Shown here: one piece after another, positions 47,038-60,100 of the stretch
Layout: each line of letters starts with the position of its first letter
Position numbering within the stretch: position 1 is the first letter of the stretch
Assembly (NCBI GenBank): GCA_023374045.1
Contig: CM041783.1
Coordinates: 93,035,298 to 93,099,297, forward strand
Source of the DNA: Limonium bicolor
Lineage: Eukaryota; Streptophyta; Magnoliopsida; Caryophyllales; Plumbaginaceae
Direction of reading: 5' to 3'
Length of the DNA stretch: 64,000 nt
Made by a program: the position numbers and the translations under genes
The notes under the pieces: model-generated
Seen by the model: the letters and a program-made list of their open reading frames with translations, nothing else
What the model was told of the DNA's origin: nothing
The model's database searches: none

Positions 47038-50000
47038 TGAAATACCCCAAACCTTGATATGTTGTTAAACATTTAAACTATGGTATGTAAAGGCTAAAAA
47101 GTGCCTTAGAAACATCAGTGAACAATTTAAACCATAGTAAAATGCAATAAAGCACTATGATACAGTTTGAGCAAAAACATGCTTTAAGCTATGAGTGAAC
47201 TTGGTTAGGACCCAAAGAGCCTACCAAGACTTAATAATATTCAATTATGATTTAATAAGGCTAATTAAGTCCTTAGGAAACTTTGGTAGACAATGAAACC
47301 AAACAAAACACAAATAAATACCTTAAAGACAATATGAGCAAAAATGTGCTCTAAGCTTGGGATAAATTTGTATAAGACCTAATGGTCATACCTATACCTT
47401 ATAAATATGTTAATGAACATATTAAATCAATTACTAAAGAAAACCAAGCTTGAAAACAAGTTAAAACACAAAAAGTGCTTTAAGGAGTCTTAAAGCACTT
47501 TTTTGAAAAATTGTCTTGTAAATGAGTTTTGAATGGCTAAATGTCCGTCATTACTCTTTAATTAAAATGTGTACTATATAGTATCACATTTAGAAGTCTA
47601 TATCAATGGGAAATCAAAAATTTCACTTCTACGTGCCTTGTTTTTTATGAATAGTAACTTTTATAAGCTAGTTTATAACATATGTTATTATAAGTAAGTT
47701 AATTGGTCAACAAAGACCAAAACACCCTTCTTATTAGATGGGGGCCGGTTTCTATCATGGTGAGTCACCAACATGTAAAAGAAATCAATTTAAGAAAGGA
47801 AGGAATAGTAAGTAAAAGAAGAAAGTCACTTTATAACATAAATATCTTCCAAAAGCAAACTTACCTTCTCATTCTCTTCTTCCTTCCCATTTCACACGGT
47901 TCTTCCTCCCTTCATGCTCTCTTCTACGGTTTGCAATAGTACATACCAAACTCCATCTTTGATCTCTTGTAACTCCAAGCTCCATGGTCCAAATTCAATT
48001 TCAAGACCACCATCCTTCTAGTTGGAGCAAGCTCTACACTTCTATCTTTTCAAATCTTCAAAAGCATCATTTCGGTGCCAAGGAGATTCACCATTGATGG
48101 AGCTTGAGCTCACCTTTTCACATATTATTGTTCTCCTTTGCTTTAAGGTAAGGAAACTCAAAGAAAAAATGATGTTTCCTTCATTTTTGTATGTGTCCGA
48201 AAATTCACCTCACAATGGTGCTTTTTCTTGCTCTCTTCATAGCTTAATTCAAACTTCAAAGGACTAGGAGCAGTCCTATCTTGCTACTTAACCAAGCTCT
48301 CTTCCGAATTCCAAAGGTAATCATCAAATTTTGGTGTTTTAAGACACATATGTAAACCTAGGGTTTAACTATGAGTTGGAGTATTAAACTTAATGCTCAT
48401 TACCCTTATATGTGTATTGATTAGAAGATTGACAAGTGATAAAAGCCCTTGCCGATTTTCTATCAAGGAAGAACAAAGAAAAACAAGTGGGAAGTCTTGA
48501 AAGAAAAGAGGTAAATGTGTTAACCTAATATGGTTTAAATGCCTAGGAAAATGAGCTTGATTTGCTTAATAAAATACCTAAGGAGCCAATGGCAAATGAG
48601 CTAGTAAAATGCTCTCAAGGAGTTTATTAAGGGCATATGTATTGTTGGGTGTATTTGCAGGTCAAAGGCATTATTTATGTGGGAAATTCAGTGTTTAAGG
48701 TTTATGTTATTTAAGGGCCTAAGAGCCATGTTATTTAAGGGCCTAAGTGCCAAGCAATTAAGTTTATGCACTATATTGTGATGTAGTGTAAATTTGGTGA
48801 AGTTATGTGTGTGAGAAAGTTCTTGATGGATTTTAGGTGTTCTTGAATGAAATAAGGTAAAAACCTAAGTGTTTGGATGTGAGTATATACAAGAGAAGCT
48901 ATGGCAAAATTTGGAAAATGTGTAAGAAGTTCTAAGTGATTTAAACAAGTTTTGGTGAACTAGGAAGTGTTAAAGGTGAACAAGTGTTTTACTAGGGAAG
49001 AAAGCATGTATTAAGGTGTTTTAAAGTGCTACAAGGATTTAGGTATTATCTTGGAAGTTCTAGGAATTCAATGAGTGTTTTGAGGAATGTATTAAAGTCT
49101 TGGAGAAGTTTGTTTAAGGTTTAGGTAATGTTGATATTCAAGGAATACATGATGTTTAGGTAAGATGTGGAAAAGAAGATTTAGTAGTAAGAAAAGATGT
49201 TGAGAAATGATGCTAAGGTTTAGAGGAAACATCTTGGTATAGTGGTCATTATAGGTGAAATACCACTTGGAAAACCAAATGAAAAAAATGTACAAGTATT
49301 AAGAGATTTTGTAAGGAGTTTGTGGAATGATAAAGATAGTTTTTGTGGGTGATTTAAGGAATTTAGTACATGGTTAAAGATGTGTTTGAAGTGCCCAAAT
49401 GAGGTTAGGACATATTAGGATATATGAGGTGAAGTTTGGAGTTAAATGGGCAATGGAAAATAAGGGTCTGGAGCAGACCGACCTTGCGACCGAACTTGGC
49501 AAGTTCGGTCGAGCCCAGTTTACCCTGCGAGAATTGGTTTCTGGAATGGACCGACCTTGGGGACCGGACTTGCAAGGTCGGTCGGGCTTGTATTTTGTGT
49601 ACGAATTAAGTTTCTGGAATCGACCGAACATGGGACCGGACTTGGCAAGTTCGGTCGGGCCTGGATTTTCAAAGGGAAGAAACTCTCGGGAATGGACCGA
49701 ACATGCGACCGAACTTACAAGGTCGGTCGGAGTAGAAATTTTGACGGTAAAGTGTTCTGGAATGGACCGACCTTGTGCAAGGTCGGTCGGTAAGGTCGGT
49801 CGGACCAAAAACATTGTTTAAGGTTATAAAATGATATGTAATGATGGGGATTGATTAGTAATGATGTTATAAGGTTGTTTAAGACATGTTAGGTGAGTTA
49901 TAATGATAATTTAGTGGGGGAAAAGATGTATTAAAATGTAAAAGTAAAACAAGTTAAAAAGTGAAGTTATGTAACTAAGTTAACGGGGAAAAGTTATAAG

Positions 50001-51654
50001 CACTAGACTTTAAACAATCATGATACCCCGATGTTAATAAAAATACATGTAATGTTATCAGTTGTTCGAGGATTGCTCAAGGAACATAAGTGGACACGAT
50101 AAAGTGGACTCCGGTGACAGGTATGGTTTTCTTGCAACCTGTGTCCTACCGGATTACACCGGCTTGTATGCCAATGTGTTTTTCTGTGTGTTTGTCACGT
50201 TGTAAGATAAAACATGTAATGAGTTTACAGTAATTCATTTATGTGGCGTGTTCAACTCCGATACCATTTAACCTCAAAAGTGTTAACCTTAGTTAACTGA
50301 GTCTAGGATCACATGAGAGTTCGGTATTCGGATCAACGACCCGAACTATGGGACGTTCTAACCACGGCTATGCGTGTGTTAATTGTGTGATATGAGTATG
50401 TGAATGTAGGGATCTCCCTTGTGTGTTTAACCCAGTTGTAATACTGTATGGTGTGTAGATGTGATAGACTCCATAGTGGGGTTCTAACTAATATCTAAAG
50501 TAAGTATGTACTAACAGTGGTGAGGAATCCGGTTTGGCCGGTCGCGCGTTGTTTGGGAGTGGGTATCCTTCTTAGCCTTACCCTTCTCTCTGTTATGGTT
50601 GTTTCCCTCACGGGTTATAATCTCCCATTAGCTTATTCCAAAGCTTAGCTATTCTGACTTATGATCGGTTTAGGGGGAACATGTGTTTGTGTGGTGTGTT
50701 CGGGCCTCCAAACCCAAACCATCTTAACTTAAGTTACTCGTCCGACTATTAGGACGGTAATGAGTGTTGTTGTTGTTGTATAACGAGCTTACCATGAGGG
50801 TGACATCATTCTCTAGGACCGTTCCCGTTATGTTATGTGATGTTGTTGTAATGCAATTTCTATTGCGATGTTATCATGTGCACGTCGAAACGTGAAAAGT
50901 GTTGTTATGTGAGGAATGCTATATGTTGTAAAATATGGAGTGTGTGGATCATGGAAATGAATCCCAGTTTGTGATAAGAGGCGTTTAAGGATAACCCGAT
51001 TTATGGGTAAGTGTCGTCTATTAAGGAAGTAGCTCCATTAGAGGAGGAGCACTCTAGGGATAATGAATACCATGAGTGACTTATCAAGTAAGGATGTATT
51101 ATCCGTTTGTTGAGCCCATTGAGGCGAAATGTTATGTGTTGTGTGCTTACAGTTGCATGCATGATTTAAATATAATCAACCGCATGCTAAGACGACAATT
51201 AGTTGTGCGTGGCCCGGTAGCATGTGGGCTGCGGGATTACCATACCAGCAAAGGTGCTGAGCCCCTTGGGGGCCACCCTTTATCTTCTTTCCTATTTCAG
51301 GTGCAAGAGCTGGAAGCCGTTCGAGAGTAGGACGGGGTAGTCGTTGTACATGGGTAATCATTTAAGTTGTGTATATACAGTAGGTGTAGTAAGACCGAAA
51401 TTGTTATCGGCATCAGGTTGTGAATACTCGGTACAGTTGGAAGGTATATGTAAGTTTTGTGGTTAATGGAAAGGATAATAATGTGTAGTCGCTCGGGAAT
51501 CTAGTCCATCAGACCGGTACAATGTTTATGTAATAGCCTTGTTAGCCACGTGGGTGGTTAACGGCGTGTAACACCAACGAGTTAAGTAATGTGAGGTAGT
51601 ATGTTTTCCGCTGCAGAAAGTTGTTATGTGTTCGTTGTTGGATGGGGTGTTACA
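47038..51654 (+). mobile_element. LTR A4, complete (4.6 kb)
   Basis: 4617 bp, TGAAATACCCC to GGGGTGTTACA, with a PPT to its left and a primer-binding site to its right. Best reference copy of the A LTR in the window. Hairpin array at 49476-49803. A candidate TATA-like TTTATAA lies at about 47830-47836, upstream of a CT-rich stretch; promoter position is uncertain. No coding function. Confidence 0.93.
49476..49803 (+). repeat. Hairpin tandem array in LTR A4
   Basis: Five units. In the first, the right arm is CAAGTTCGGTC and pairs with GACCGAACTTG rather than with GACCGACCTTG. In the second and fifth, GACCGACCTTG pairs with CAAGGTCGGTC. Confidence 0.85.
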
Positions 51655-52971
51655 AAAAGTGGTATCAGAGCGAAGTATCGCTCTGATGACTGAATTACCG
51701 AGCTTAGGAAGTACCGAGTTAGGATTTTAGTACTTTGGGTTAAGGGTTGAGTGATAGCGTGAGAGATACGCTAGTTAGGTATTACCAGTGTGTACTGGAA
51801 ACCTACAATATCCTCCCCGCCCTCCACAATCCCTGTTTTATAACTTGGGAAACAACGCCAGAGAGATGGAAGTCCTCTCTTACTCGGGAATACCCGATCT
51901 GGCTGTTATTAAGTACCACTGTGAGTACAGAGAACCTGTCATACGGTGGATCCCGAAATGTGGGAATCCCGGAGACGGTTTCCATTTGAACAATGTTAAC
52001 CGCATTTAATAGCGAAGAATGAAGAATCTTGTGTACAGAAGAATAGAATTTCCGGCAACCTGGGTCGACATGCCGAGCAGTCGAGGATAACCAGCTTGCA
52101 ACGCACCGACCGTGCAGCAGGCAAGAAGTGGATTAGTGAAACCCGAGACGAGTGTCTCTGGGACCACAGTTGATAAATAATACACCAACGGTATACCAAC
52201 CGACAAGGGAACTACAACGTAGTGCCCAAACAAGAGACAAGTCTCAGCAACCAGGACAAATACGTGGAACGGGCTACAAAGAGGATACAATACTAAGTAA
52301 AAGGGGTCTCCCAGAATGGGAAACACCCTAGTTGATGATCATCATGTGAAGACAGTGAGAAGTCACCTAGAGGAGTTATTATCAAGACAGTAAGGTCAGT
52401 GAGGGCCAACAAGGCCACTGATGATAGTGCGGGTAAAAACAATACCACAACCGGTATGTTTTGCCGATAGCCAGTTAGCATGGCGCACTTACCATATCAA
52501 GTGCTGCTATAACAGGTTGTGTCGGGAAATTTATAACCACTACAAAGTACTTGGGTAAGTACCATAAAGTTAAATGTGATCGTCATAACATTGGAAGGGC
52601 CCTGTTAGCCTAACCTCTGTAATTGTAAGTACACCAGTCAGCAAGAAGCTATACTTGTTAAGGTAAAAGATGTTGTCAAACCATGAAAATTTTCTTTCAA
52701 ACCCAGATTTATTCAACTCTTTTCTTTTCAAAACCAAAATTTTCTTTCAAACCAACGCTTCTTTCTACCTTCTTTTAAGAACCAAACCAGTAAAACCAAG
52801 GACAGTTGACAAGGATACAACAGTGGATAAACTTTCTTTCGATTAAGTTCGGGAAGCACGGGACGCATATTGTCACGGGACAATATAAGGGAGTTGACAA
52901 CAGACTACTTCACCTAGGCGTGTGACGGACACTAGAGTGTACCAACTGTAATGTGGGACGACCGCACTCCG
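51655..52971 (+). mobile_element. Internal region 4 of family A, interrupted by element C
   Basis: First 1.3 kb of the A internal region, starting with a primer-binding site at 51660-51672. It stops after GCACTCCG, which in internal 2 (around 35320) continues ATAGGAAC. The C LTR begins at that point, so C inserted here; the continuation is outside the window. Confidence 0.88.
51660..51687 (+). promoter_or_regulatory. Primer-binding site and hairpin (A internal 4)
   Basis: TGGTATCAGAGCG, five bases after the LTR; ATCAGAGCG (51664-51672) pairs with CGCTCTGAT (51679-51687). Confidence 0.82.
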
Positions 52972-55176
52972 TGAAATACCCCGAACTTAAATATAGGGAT
53001 TTAAATTAACTTAATACGTATTTAAGGGCCTCGTGGTACCTAATTAATAATTGTAAGGAAGAATAAATCCAAAAGAATAAAGAAACACTTTAAAAGCGAA
53101 AAACGCTAAAGCGTTAAATAACCATAGGAGGTATGAGACCTCGGTTAGCGTATTATAAGGATTCTAAAGGCTTAATTGAGTCTAAATAAATATTGGGGAA
53201 CAACTCCCGAAGAAAACGGATCCTTAAAACGGATTAAAACCACTAACGAACCTTAAAGCACGTTTTTCGAGGTAACCGGGAAAACGTGTCTTTAAGCGGG
53301 TCAAATAGACTCGTAACAATTTTGGTCAACTAAATAATCATTAATAAATATTAGTGAAGCTTTGGGACCAATAAAATCAATAAAACTAGAAATTAGTAAA
53401 AACTGTCAAAAACGGAAGTTGTGGGTAGAAGTATAAATAACCAAGAGTTATGTGTCCGCTTTTAAAATAAAAAAAATTGAAGTTGTGTGTGTGTGAGTAT
53501 GCCAGCCGATGGGCTCCCCCCCTCTCACTCTCACACACTCTATTAACTCCTCCTTATTTACAAACCTACAAAACTAATAAAGTAAAAACACTCACTACTT
53601 TATTCTACTCTCACATACTCTCTCTACCTATTCTCTCATTTCCCTCACGTGAAGCAGCAGCCCTCACCCTCTCTTTTTCTTCATATTCTACCTCCCTCAC
53701 GATTTCAATGGAGAAAAGAGCAACACCCACAAACTCTAACTTCTCTCCTTTGTAACTCTCTCCACACTCTTCCAAAAATTATAAAAATACCACCATTGTA
53801 ATCCTCTCCTCAAGAGCTACATTTTCATCTTTCCAAAATCCAAAAACAAGCATTTTCGATTTTATGGGTATTCCCCATTTGAAGCTTCAACACCACCATT
53901 AGAAGGCCCTGTTCTCCTTGTTCTTCTAAGGTAAAAATATTTCGGAAACTCCATCTTTTTCTAGCCTTTAAGGGCAAAACGAAATTTGAAGCTTAACTCT
54001 TGCTTGCTCTTTTATACCCAGCCGATTTTGGCATTTTGGTGGTGTGAGAAATCTTGTTCTTGAGCTATCCCAAACAGCTCTTGTGCTCTTGGAAGGTAAT
54101 AAAGTTTCTAAACCCTAAAACCTAGATTAAACTTGATTAATGGTTAGGGTTAGTTTTTGGTATTGAATGGTGTATGTGGATGTTGTAGTGTTAGAGGATT
54201 GGGGTTACAAAACCGGTGAGAAAGAAGAAGGAAAGAGTAAGGAGAAAGAAAGGGGAAACAAGGTAAGAATGCTCTTTTGTGTAACTTGGTATATATATGT
54301 ATGTAACAGTTTTTGGTAGCTTGGAATGAGTAATGGAAATGGTAATGTATTAGTAGTGTAATGTGTAGGAAGATATAAGTATATTGAAGTCTTAAAAGAC
54401 ACTTAAAAACTTGTTAAAATAGTTTGGGAATGAATGTTTGAGTGCAGGAATTTTAGTAGTGTTTTAGTATTGGTAATTATGTATGGGAGCTTGTATATTG
54501 ATTGTTGTGTATAAACAGGTGAGATGGTATTAATGTGTAAGGAAACATTGTGGTGAAAGTGTATAAAATATAGGGGAGACGATGGCGAAATTTACCTAGG
54601 AATGGAACACTTAGTGTGTTAGAAACTAGGTGACTAAGGTGTGTATGTGTAACAGATTTTGATTAAGGAAAATGGAGGGTAAGTTGAGAGAGATGGGTAA
54701 TGTATTCTAAATGCATTAGGAATGTTAGAAATGTCGATAGAAGAGGGAGAGGTAGAAGAGGAGTGTAAATGACAAAATCTGTAGCAAAAAGTATTTAAGT
54801 GCATTGTGGAAACTAGGAGGAATGAGTGTACAAGATTTGGTGAAATGGAGAGTTGGACTTGGGTATAGATATTGTAGTTGCTTGGAAATGAATCGGAATG
54901 GTAGGATGGCATTAGGAGAGGGAACTATGCATGGAGGAAATAAGAACCCAAAATCTGTAGCAAAAACTACTTGGAGAAACTATTGTAAGTGTTGAAAGGA
55001 AGTAAGGAATTGTGTAAGTTGTTGATGGATTTAGTAATGGATTTGGTGAATGAACTAAGGAGTATTAGGAGGTTTAATTAGTGTTAAAACATGTAGGATT
55101 AAGTGTAGGAACAATGGGGAAGTAATGGGTGAAAGAGAGGACTGAAAACAGAAATTAAAATACAAATACTGGAATC

Positions 55177-55423
55177 GACCGGACTTGCGACCGGACTTGC
55201 AAGTCCGGTCGAGTAGAAAATTTTCCCGTCAGTATGCTACTGGAATCGACCGGACTTGCGACCGGACTTGCAAGTCCGGTCGAGCAGAAAAATTTTCCGT
55301 CAGAATGTTACTGGAATCGACCGGACTTGCGACCGGACATGCAAGTCCGGTCGGACCAAAAAAATTCCCGATGAAACCTACTGGAATGGACCGGACTTGC
55401 CAGGGTCGGTCGCAAGTCCGGTC
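55177..55423 (+). repeat. Hairpin tandem array in LTR C, 4 units of about 71 bp
   Basis: Arms are GACCGGACTTG and CAAGTCCGGTC, so the middle of the stem differs from family A yet remains fully paired. The spacer (AGTAGAAAATTTTCCCGTCAG) is homologous to the A spacer AGTAGAAATTTTGACGG. In units 1 and 2 the inner arms form a gapless 22-bp palindrome. Confidence 0.88.
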
Positions 55424-55448
55424 CTGACAAAAAAAAAAATATTTTAAT

Positions 55449-55450
55449 AA

Positions 55451-55482
<32 letters not shown>

Positions 55483-55530
55483 CATATACATATATGTATA
55501 CCCATACATATATATATGTGTGTGTATGTA
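55449..55530 (+). repeat. (TA)n / TATG microsatellite
   Basis: A perfect TA run followed by TATATG, CATATA and TGTG variants, immediately after the hairpin array of LTR C. Confidence 0.85.
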
Positions 55531-57151
55531 GGCAAGCTAGTAGTAAGTAAGAAAGTAAAACCTAAAGTAATGAAACTAAGTAAGTAAGTAAAGTGTAAGT
55601 ATAAGAATTTGTGAAGACATAGTAAGTATGAGTTGGGAAACATAGTAAGAGTACAAGTTGAATAATTGTAGATGTTAATCATTCAATTGTATGTATATAA
55701 TAGGATTTGGTTTGTGACACCGGGGGACGTTTGGAAGTACGTACAACGGTGAACGGTATGATTTCTTCATGCCCTGTATCCTAATCTGGTTACCCCGATT
55801 TGTGTGCTTATTTGACCACCTAAATAAGATAAATGCATGAATCGGATTATATTGCACGTACTTGTGCTTGTTTACATTGTTCTTGATATTTGTCTTGAAC
55901 AATAGTTTGTATAATTCATGAAACATATGAATGATAATGATGTGTATTGTATTTTGTAGTGTACTTGTATGATGCATTGTATTTGTATGGACGTGCATAT
56001 GAACTTCGTACTGTACTATTGTGGCTTGAATGTTGACTTGTGCTAATTCCTAACTATCTAACTCCTAACTTAAGTGAGTAAATTGGAATGAGTACAAGTC
56101 CGATATAGCTTCGGCCACGCGTGAGGATGAGGAGACACAAGAGGTTGGATCCGATTCCTGGTTCGTAAGCTGGTCCACGGCCCAAATCCCTTAAGTGGGT
56201 AGCATCCTGGATTAGTGAACCAAGTAAATCCCGGTGGTGGGACGGAGTAGTCCCCGGGCCGGAGGTCCCGACGACTTAACATGAGTAAGAGTAAGAGTAA
56301 GTAAGTATGTATGAGTATGTATGCACATGTATGAAGTAATGAGTAAAAGAGTAATCTCCACCCGATTAACCCGGGTGGACCAATGAAGCTAACCCGTATT
56401 GTAAATTGTGTATGTATTGGGTATATGTATTCGGAAGAAGGTAAGTATGTATTTAATGGTTATGTAGTATTCCTTGTATGTAATGAAGTGTATGTGTGTA
56501 TGCTTGCGTAAGTATTCATGTATTGTGTATAAGAGCATGTATGCATGTATGTTGTATGAAAATGAACCGCATGTATTCGACCAAGTGGTCGGCGTACCCT
56601 CACTAGTACGCGGGGTATGCGGTTATCATGCTCGGCGAAAGCTGACCCCTTCGGGGGACATTTTTTAGTGTGCAGGTACCCGTAGCGAATGTGGTCAAGG
56701 CACGAGACCGACGTCTACATTGGATAGTGGTAGCGGGATGTAGAGGTGTATTGACTAGCACACCCTTGTATTTAGAAAGTAATGTAGTAGTGAGGAATGG
56801 GTAGCAAGTGGTCTCTTAGTGAGTATGTACGAACTTGAAGAGGTATTATACTTGTATGAGGAACTTAGTAAACTCGGTATGTAGATTATATTGTATTGTA
56901 CTTGGAGTATTGTACTGAATGGAGATTGTAGCGGTATTTGGTGTATGAAATATATATGGTAGATATGTAATACTCGGGATTCCGGTCCATCAGACCGATG
57001 CTGTATGTAGAATCAGTAGCCTTGTTAGTCACGTGGGTGACTAACGGCATTGTATCACCCATCGTATGTAAATATTATCCGCTGCGTGTATCTGATGAGT
57101 AAGGAGATTGGACGTTAATGGTTGTATTAATGGTAGGGGTGTTACAAAAAG

Positions 57152-57179
57152 TGGTATCAGAGCGAAGTATCGCTCTGAT
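57152..57179 (+). promoter_or_regulatory. Primer-binding site and hairpin (element C)
   Basis: TGGTATCAGAGCG five bases after the LTR; ATCAGAGCG (57156-57164) pairs with CGCTCTGAT (57171-57179) across AAGTAT, as in family A. Confidence 0.82.
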
Positions 57180-60100
57180 GACTGGAAATACCGAGTTTAG
57201 GAATACCGAGTTAGGAATTAGAAGCTTAGGGCTAAGGGCTGAGTGTTAGCATTAGAGATATGCTAGTTAGGAACTACCGGTGAATACCGGATACCTACAA
57301 TACCAGTCCCGCCCGCCGCAAACCCCCAATATATAACTTGGGAAAGGACGCCAGAGAGAAGGAAAGTCCTCTCATACTCGGGGAAACCCGATCTGGCAGT
57401 TGTGAAGCAATCACACAGTAACAAGAACCGACATATGGTAGATCCCAAGAACTGGAAGATCCGGAAATGGAACCCGGTTGAACAACAATACCCGCACTTA
57501 ATGGCGGTAGAATGAGAACTCCAACCATAAGGAGACTACAACATGCAACAACATGGGGCGACATGCTTAGCAGTCGCAGAACCTAGCTAAACAATCAGCA
57601 GCAGGAAAAGAAGCGCTAAACGTACAATGGAATGGAAAAGGAGCAGTAATGGGACCCGGGACACAAGTCTGCGGGACAACAGTAATAGCCAAGCAGCACC
57701 TCCAACGGCATGCTAGCTGGCTAAGAACATAGTCAGAAGTGGTTAACTCCAGAGCTACAACGCCATTAAGGTTGCAACACCTGACCGATATAGCTCAGAC
57801 AACTACAAGAACAACCATGAGATATAATCCGGTAGGACTACAAGAGTAGTGCCTAAACAAGGTAGGCTCAGTAACCACCACAAAGGTGTGGGAACGAGTC
57901 ACAAGGAACGACACTAAACCAAATAGAATGGGAGTCTCCAAGGATTGGAGAAACATCCCGATTAACAACAATCACGTCAAGATCTTGGAGAAGCTACCTA
58001 AAGGAGCGAGTATACCCATTGCAGATCGACAAGATCAAGGGAAAGGTCAACAAGACTATTAAATATAAGCAGAAACCATACCAAGATTGGTATAGGATTA
58101 TCCAAAAACCACCGATACCGCGCACTTGCCACGGCAAGTGCAGTAAGGACAGAGATATGTAAAGGAACACTAATACGTCACAAGTACATAGTAATGTACG
58201 GTGACAGTAACGAAACAACCACAGGATCAAACATCCTAAAACTGAAGGAGTGGAACCTTGGAAAGGCCTAACAGCCCGACCACTGTACTTAGAGCATACC
58301 AGTCAGCGGGAGGCTAGACTTGGTCAAGACCTCAAACATGGTTACGCCATGAGAGATTTCTTTTAACACCGAACCATTGTTTTAAAACCCAAAATTTTCT
58401 TTTCAAAACCACAACCCTCTTTTAAAAACCTTGGATTTTAAAACCAGATCAACAACATTATGGTGAGTATCACAGGATGATACAAGAGGAGTGGGCAACA
58501 GAATACTTCACCTAGGCGTGTGACGAACACTACGAGTATACCCGTTACGGGATGTGGGACAACCGCACTCCGAAGGAGCTTGTGGGCCCGACATATAGTT
58601 GGGTAAGTGGTAACGTATCAACATGGTACCCCACGTATGTATACATGTAGTGTACGACACACGGGAAGTAGTCAACTCCGTTCTACGGACCATCAGTAAG
58701 TTCAACCCAGGACAACTGGACACCTCAGACAATTCAGCGTAAAGGAACTCAGAAGACCCATCTGAAGATAAGGAGTAAGAACTAGGAAGTGCAAAGAGCA
58801 CAGACTAAAAAGTATAGACATTGGATATGTCTCAAAGACATCAAGCAAATATATGACAGCGGGGAAGGATACCCAGCCTAAACACAGTAAGGCAATCGCC
58901 TAACGTGAACACCACGATACTCAACAACGGGGCGAAGTCCCCAAGAGCAATCACAAGATTACCACTAAATATAATCCGTCATCGAAAAGGGTATTAAACC
59001 TAGTCTCAAGCGCTAGGAGCAAGTATAAACAGTCTACCCAAGGACGGGAGACGTCACAAACCAAAAAGATAGCTAATACAATACCAGAAGACGGTATGGA
59101 GGACGACACATGTCATAAACATTAGCCGGATGTAACGGCATAACTACCAACACCCAGGAGCGATCCTTGAAGGTGTTTGCGTTACAACAGTTGACGAGCG
59201 TAATGATATGAGCACGGGAGCTAAAACGACACTCGGTTAGGACACCGAAGGGATTTCACTTAACAGGAAATGCCCTAAGATATTGAGAGACACCTATAAC
59301 ATCAGATTACCTAAAGGGTCTCCTATGAACGGAAGCGTGATGTCACGACTTACCATGGAGCCCAATAATACCTCCAACCTATGACGGTATATGGAGTGGA
59401 AACGCATAAGCAGCTTGCAAAGAGCATAGCTGCAGCAATACGGCTTAAAAGCCATCAACCAGCTACGTGTAACCTTAAACGGTTGCAAAACCACACCATA
59501 CTAACAAGACTGCAAAATTGCCTCATACAACAAGAAATCAACAACTGGACCATAAATTCAACCCAACACTTTGAGTGGCTTGGAGTAATGGCCAACCCAT
59601 GTCACTGTCACTAGAGCATCAGCCTAGTATACAGTGACGGAGTTCTTATACCGCTATGCCTTCTGTAGCAATGTAGCACAGAGGCATGAGAATCATGGTA
59701 ATGCCAACATTGGCCTAGCCCACACTTGGACACACGAGAAACCCAAGGGAAGGTACCCCTCGTTAACCAAAGACCACAATGCGGTGATGATGTGAACCTT
59801 AGAAAAGGCTTCCATCTACTATAACAATAAAACCACGCAATAGATATTGCCAAGGGGATGATGGATAAGGAAATGAGATTTCCAAACCATTACGACTTAA
59901 GGAGTAAGCATACTCCATACACCTAAACATGCGGTGGACCATTGCGTAAACACCAACATAGCAACCTTGTCGTTAGACCTATGAGTGGAGACAAACCCTC
60001 AACAAGAACCTTCACTTGTCAGTGATGGAATACCCTCCAATTGGAGAACGGGACCAGAAAACCCTTGAAGTTCATGGGATGTGCTGGTAGTATACATACA

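Larger units (their letters stand above)
52972..57146 (+). mobile_element. 5' LTR of element C (4.2 kb)
   Basis: Starts TGAAATACCCCG and ends GGGGTGTTACA before a primer-binding site, so it is a 5' LTR (4175 bp). Ends and primer site match family A, but the body is diverged and only locally alignable, notably in the hairpin array (55177-55423). Simple repeats at 55450-55530. Small ORFs (for example 53477-53755) show no domain. Confidence 0.9.

Noticed and set aside
55185..55447. ORFs of 80 and 63 codons in LTR C
   Set aside because: They run through the hairpin array and are produced by its repetition.
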